Positions 61,756 to 64,000 of a stretch of 64,000 bases of DNA are shown here, in pieces. Source of the stretch: Panopea generosa (Eukaryota > Mollusca > Bivalvia > Adapedonta > Hiatellidae). The notes under the pieces were generated by a model. It was not told the DNA's origin. It saw nothing but the letters and a program-made list of their open reading frames with translations, and made no database searches. The position numbers and the translations under genes are program-made. The stretch is from assembly GCA_029582155.1 (NCBI GenBank), contig CM055901.1, positions 24,585,657 to 24,649,656 of the forward strand, read 5' to 3'. Numbering within the stretch: position 1 is the first letter of the stretch; every line of letters starts with the position of its first letter.

Positions 61756-61852
61756 GCATGTGTAAAGAATATCGAATCACGCACAACTCTGACATTAAGT
61801 CCTTTGGACTAAAAATTTGATTTGTGCGTGATTCGACATTCTTTATACATGC
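61756..61852. repeat. 31-bp inverted repeat forming a strong hairpin with a nested stem
   Basis: The left arm 61756-61786 and right arm 61822-61852 match at 29 of 31 bases (GCATGTRTAAAGAATRTCGA then ATCACGCACAA). The loop holds a second perfect stem, AGTCC-TTT-GGACT at 61799-61811. Confidence 0.93.
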
Positions 61853-62547
61853 ATAAACACCAGAAAAAAATGAATTTAATCCTATAATATAAGTAGTTAC
61901 TGCCTGGATACGGTCAATGCAAAAACGTCATATACGTATGGTACTCAAGAATTGTTATTCATTATGGTTATGGATGAAAACAACATCAGATTTTGTTATC
62001 AGTCCTGCTCCGACCGAATATAATGCTTTTAATATACACAATAGCAATAAATAATAAATTGAACACACATTCTAATAATATATACAGTAGGCTACTATCA
62101 AACGTGCATTACAAAGCAACCAAATTGAACTCGACTATGTCATCGAGCTCGTTGTGAGGCATACTCAGATACTCTGTTGAGCAATATTGGTAACCAAAGC
62201 CTAAATGTTGAAATGGCTAGAGTCGCGATAAGCAGTAGAAGAGGGGATTAGTAATAGGTACATAAAAGTTTCGGCATGAACTATTCCGTGCATAAATCAA
62301 TAGTGTTCACTGTGTGATATATGTTAAGCATCGACTTATATTAGAGTGTGCAGTCCGGGTCGACTTTTTCCGATGTTGGTAAAGTGTTCTTAAGAAATGT
62401 GTTCTAGCCAAATGAAGCATAACAATTGAACAACCCACCATTTCTACTTCTATTTCTAAAAATGTCTGCGGGGAAAGTTCGCTTGGACCCCCACCAGCGG
62501 AAGTTGAATAACCATTGCACACTCTGCCCTGAGTAACTTGTAATTTT
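61853..62547. other. Non-coding, nothing recognised
   Basis: No array or convincing coding frame seen. Confidence 0.5.
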
Positions 62548-62565
62548 GTCACGCTACGCCCCTGG
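62548..62565. mobile_element. hAT-like terminal repeat (right end only)
   Basis: CACGCTACGCCCCTG is the inverse of the CAGGGGCGTAGC end seen at 32432. The matching left end was not found, so only an element end is called. Confidence 0.5.
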
Positions 62566-63054
62566 TCATGTAATGCTCAGTGGGGTTTTCTACTTCCAGT
62601 AGCCTATGGCGATGTTATTGAACATGCACTATTTATGAATACAGATTGAACATTTATATTCTTTGGAATCAACAACATTCCTTCTCTTGCATAATGCAAT
62701 CGAAAATGTATTATGAATAAGGGTACTTACCAAACTGTCGTTTTTTTTACGTCATGTGCGATAAAAATCAAATTTCTGTAATATGCTTCGTTCCATTCAA
62801 CTATTATGAGATTGAGAAATCATTATTACGTCACCATTGACGTCATAGAACAATATGCTGTCGACTCTAAAACTCATCGTATTTGATATGAATATCGTCA
62901 GTGAAGTTTTAACAAAAAAGAGCCAAAGAACGTAGTGAAGATGTATATACTATAAGTTATATGAGTTATATGCCAGTAGTAGAAAATCCCATGTAACTTC
63001 TAACTGATAAATGCAGTGTAAGAAGGTCGGGTTGAAATATTTAGATTTTCCAAG
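62566..63054. promoter_or_regulatory. Possible promoter region of the putative exon at 63055
   Basis: No TATA box can be assigned with confidence (TATACTATAA near 62947 is a weak candidate). Otherwise nothing is recognised. The call depends on the exon being real. Confidence 0.2.
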
Positions 63055-63080
63055 ATGGCGGTCCGTGATGACCAGGAAAG
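63055..63080 (+). CDS. Possible first coding exon of an unidentified gene (partial)
   Basis: CAAGATGG around 63051-63058 is a good initiation context. The frame reads MAVRDDQE and then the donor AAAG|GTAAGTG begins at 63081, a near-perfect 5' splice site. Start context, a hydrophilic N-terminus and a donor in 26 bases is what a short first exon looks like. The next exon is not visible in the remaining 900 bases, which hold a foldback element and a 43-bp array. The product is unknown, and chance is a real alternative. Confidence 0.35.
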
Positions 63081-63264
63081 GTAAGTGTCTCAATTTTCAT
63101 TGGATACATTGTTAATATTAGATCCAGTGTAATACGATATGTAGCATTTGATAAAACAATGCCTACTTTTACTAAAGTTACATGTGTACTGGTCTAAATC
63201 TGTTTCAATTGCTTGCGAAAGTATTTTGAACATGAAACCAACCCGACCAGTTTACACCACAGTG

Positions 63265-63595
63265 TAAATGTTGGTCTACTGTCTCGATCCTGGCGCAATT
63301 TTCATTTGCTGGGGGAAGTATGTCAGCATCTACTGATGGTCATAACGTTAGAATGTAAAATACATATAAAATGTTCTATTTTAAGAAATCTGAGCGATTT
63401 TATTAGCTGAGAAAGAAGGACGTCTAAAGGGAGTTAAATGCTGTTCTACTTTCTCAGAGAACAGAATCGCTCAGATCTTTCAAAACAGAAATTCTGTGTT
63501 ACATGGACTGTATATGACCGTCAGCAGGTGTTGACCTATTTTCCTCAGTCAATAAAATCACCCCAGCAACGAGAAAGTAGATCAGCATCTAAGCC
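63265..63595. mobile_element. Foldback element with long diverged arms
   Basis: AAATCTGAGCGATTTTATTA and GCTGAGAAAG in the left arm are inverted in the right arm as CTTTCTCAG and AATCGCTCAGAT (about 63452-63478). CAGCATCTACTGATGGTCAT at the left corresponds to the inverse of ATGACCGTCAGCAGGTGTTG at the right. A half copy lies at 56831-57010. Confidence 0.75.
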
Positions 63596-63708
63596 GGTAA
63601 AAATTACATGACTTTTCTACATATTTCTAACCTATACTTGATGAGCGCTGCTTCTATTTCGTTAAATTTTACTTATTTAATACTACCCTAATACATGCTT
63701 AGCCTAAC

Positions 63709-64000
63709 TGTCGACCTACAGCTGGTAATGTCATCAGTCTGAACGTTACTATGTCGACGTACAACTGGTATTGTCATCATTCTAAACGTTTGTATGTCGA
63801 CTTACGACCGGTAATGTTATCAATCTCAACGTTAGTATGTCGACTTACAACCGGTAATGTCATCAATCTCAACGTTAGTATGTCGACTTACATCCGGTAA
63901 TGTCATCAATCTCAATGTTAGTATGTCGACATACAACTAGTAATGTCATCAATCTCAACGTTAGAATGTCGACTTACAACCAGTAATGTCATCAATCTCA
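63709..64000. repeat. Second 43-bp tandem array, continues past the window end
   Basis: The unit includes TATGTCGACTTACAACCGGT and AATGTCATCAATCTCAACG. About 6.8 copies are visible. It shares its unit length, but no sequence, with the 8693 array. Confidence 0.94.

Overview
The window looks like AT-rich nuclear DNA from a bivalve mollusc, probably a heterodont clam. The evidence is tRNA-derived SINEs ending in a (.)GGCGTTAAAC-type 3' end or an (ATTG)n tail, a pearl-like element (GACCTTGACC core units followed by a (GACG)n microsatellite), many foldback/MITE elements, and one metazoan ion-channel exon with a proper splice acceptor. There is no sign of bacterial or organellar sequence. The species is an inference.

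Only one gene is securely supported. It is the large 3' exon of a Shaw/Kv3-like voltage-gated K+ channel on the + strand (45059-46198), running from S1 through S6 to the stop codon and followed by an AATAAA at 46332. The N-terminal T1 exon is not in the window. Bases 1-45058 are therefore best read as the 3' part of a very long intron, unless another gene is hidden there. Two weaker coding signals are a frameshifted, protein-like minus-strand relic at about 8075-8412 and a possible first coding exon (ATG at 63055, donor after 63080) near the right end.

Most of the remaining structure is repeats. Roughly a quarter of the window, by adding array lengths, is minisatellite or satellite arrays with unrelated units: 16 bp (211-480), 43 bp (8693-9542), 20 bp (11812-17523, 5.7 kb), 63/53 bp (17895-18610), 57 bp (25411-27172), 45 bp (29990-32064), 38 bp (35318-35722), 54 bp (36215-36535), 36 bp (39928-40955), 42 bp (41541-43919), 34 bp (53443-53860), 51 bp (55105-55960) and a second, different 43 bp array running off the end (63709-64000). 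Several show higher-order periodicity: 172 bp, 60/107/283/539 bp and 152 bp. The long open frames in these arrays are by-products of repetition.

Between the arrays lie dispersed elements: three tRNA-SINE families (one copy with a perfect 12-bp target duplication), a 470-bp terminal-inverted-repeat family present twice in direct orientation at 59.8-61.3 kb and once split by a pearl-like insertion at 20.1-21.9 kb, a ~215-bp family carrying CCAAT-box and CRE-like sites (four copies), hAT-like CAGGGGCG ends, and several strong foldback elements at 22.4, 38.1, 57.9, 58.2, 61.8 and 63.3 kb.

The most notable observations are the repeat system at 11.4-19.5 kb, where a 5.7-kb 20-bp satellite appears to have grown out of a flanking ~110-bp repeat; the 57-bp array whose minus strand holds an acceptor/donor pair in each unit; and the unusual S4 and S6 gating motifs of the channel.
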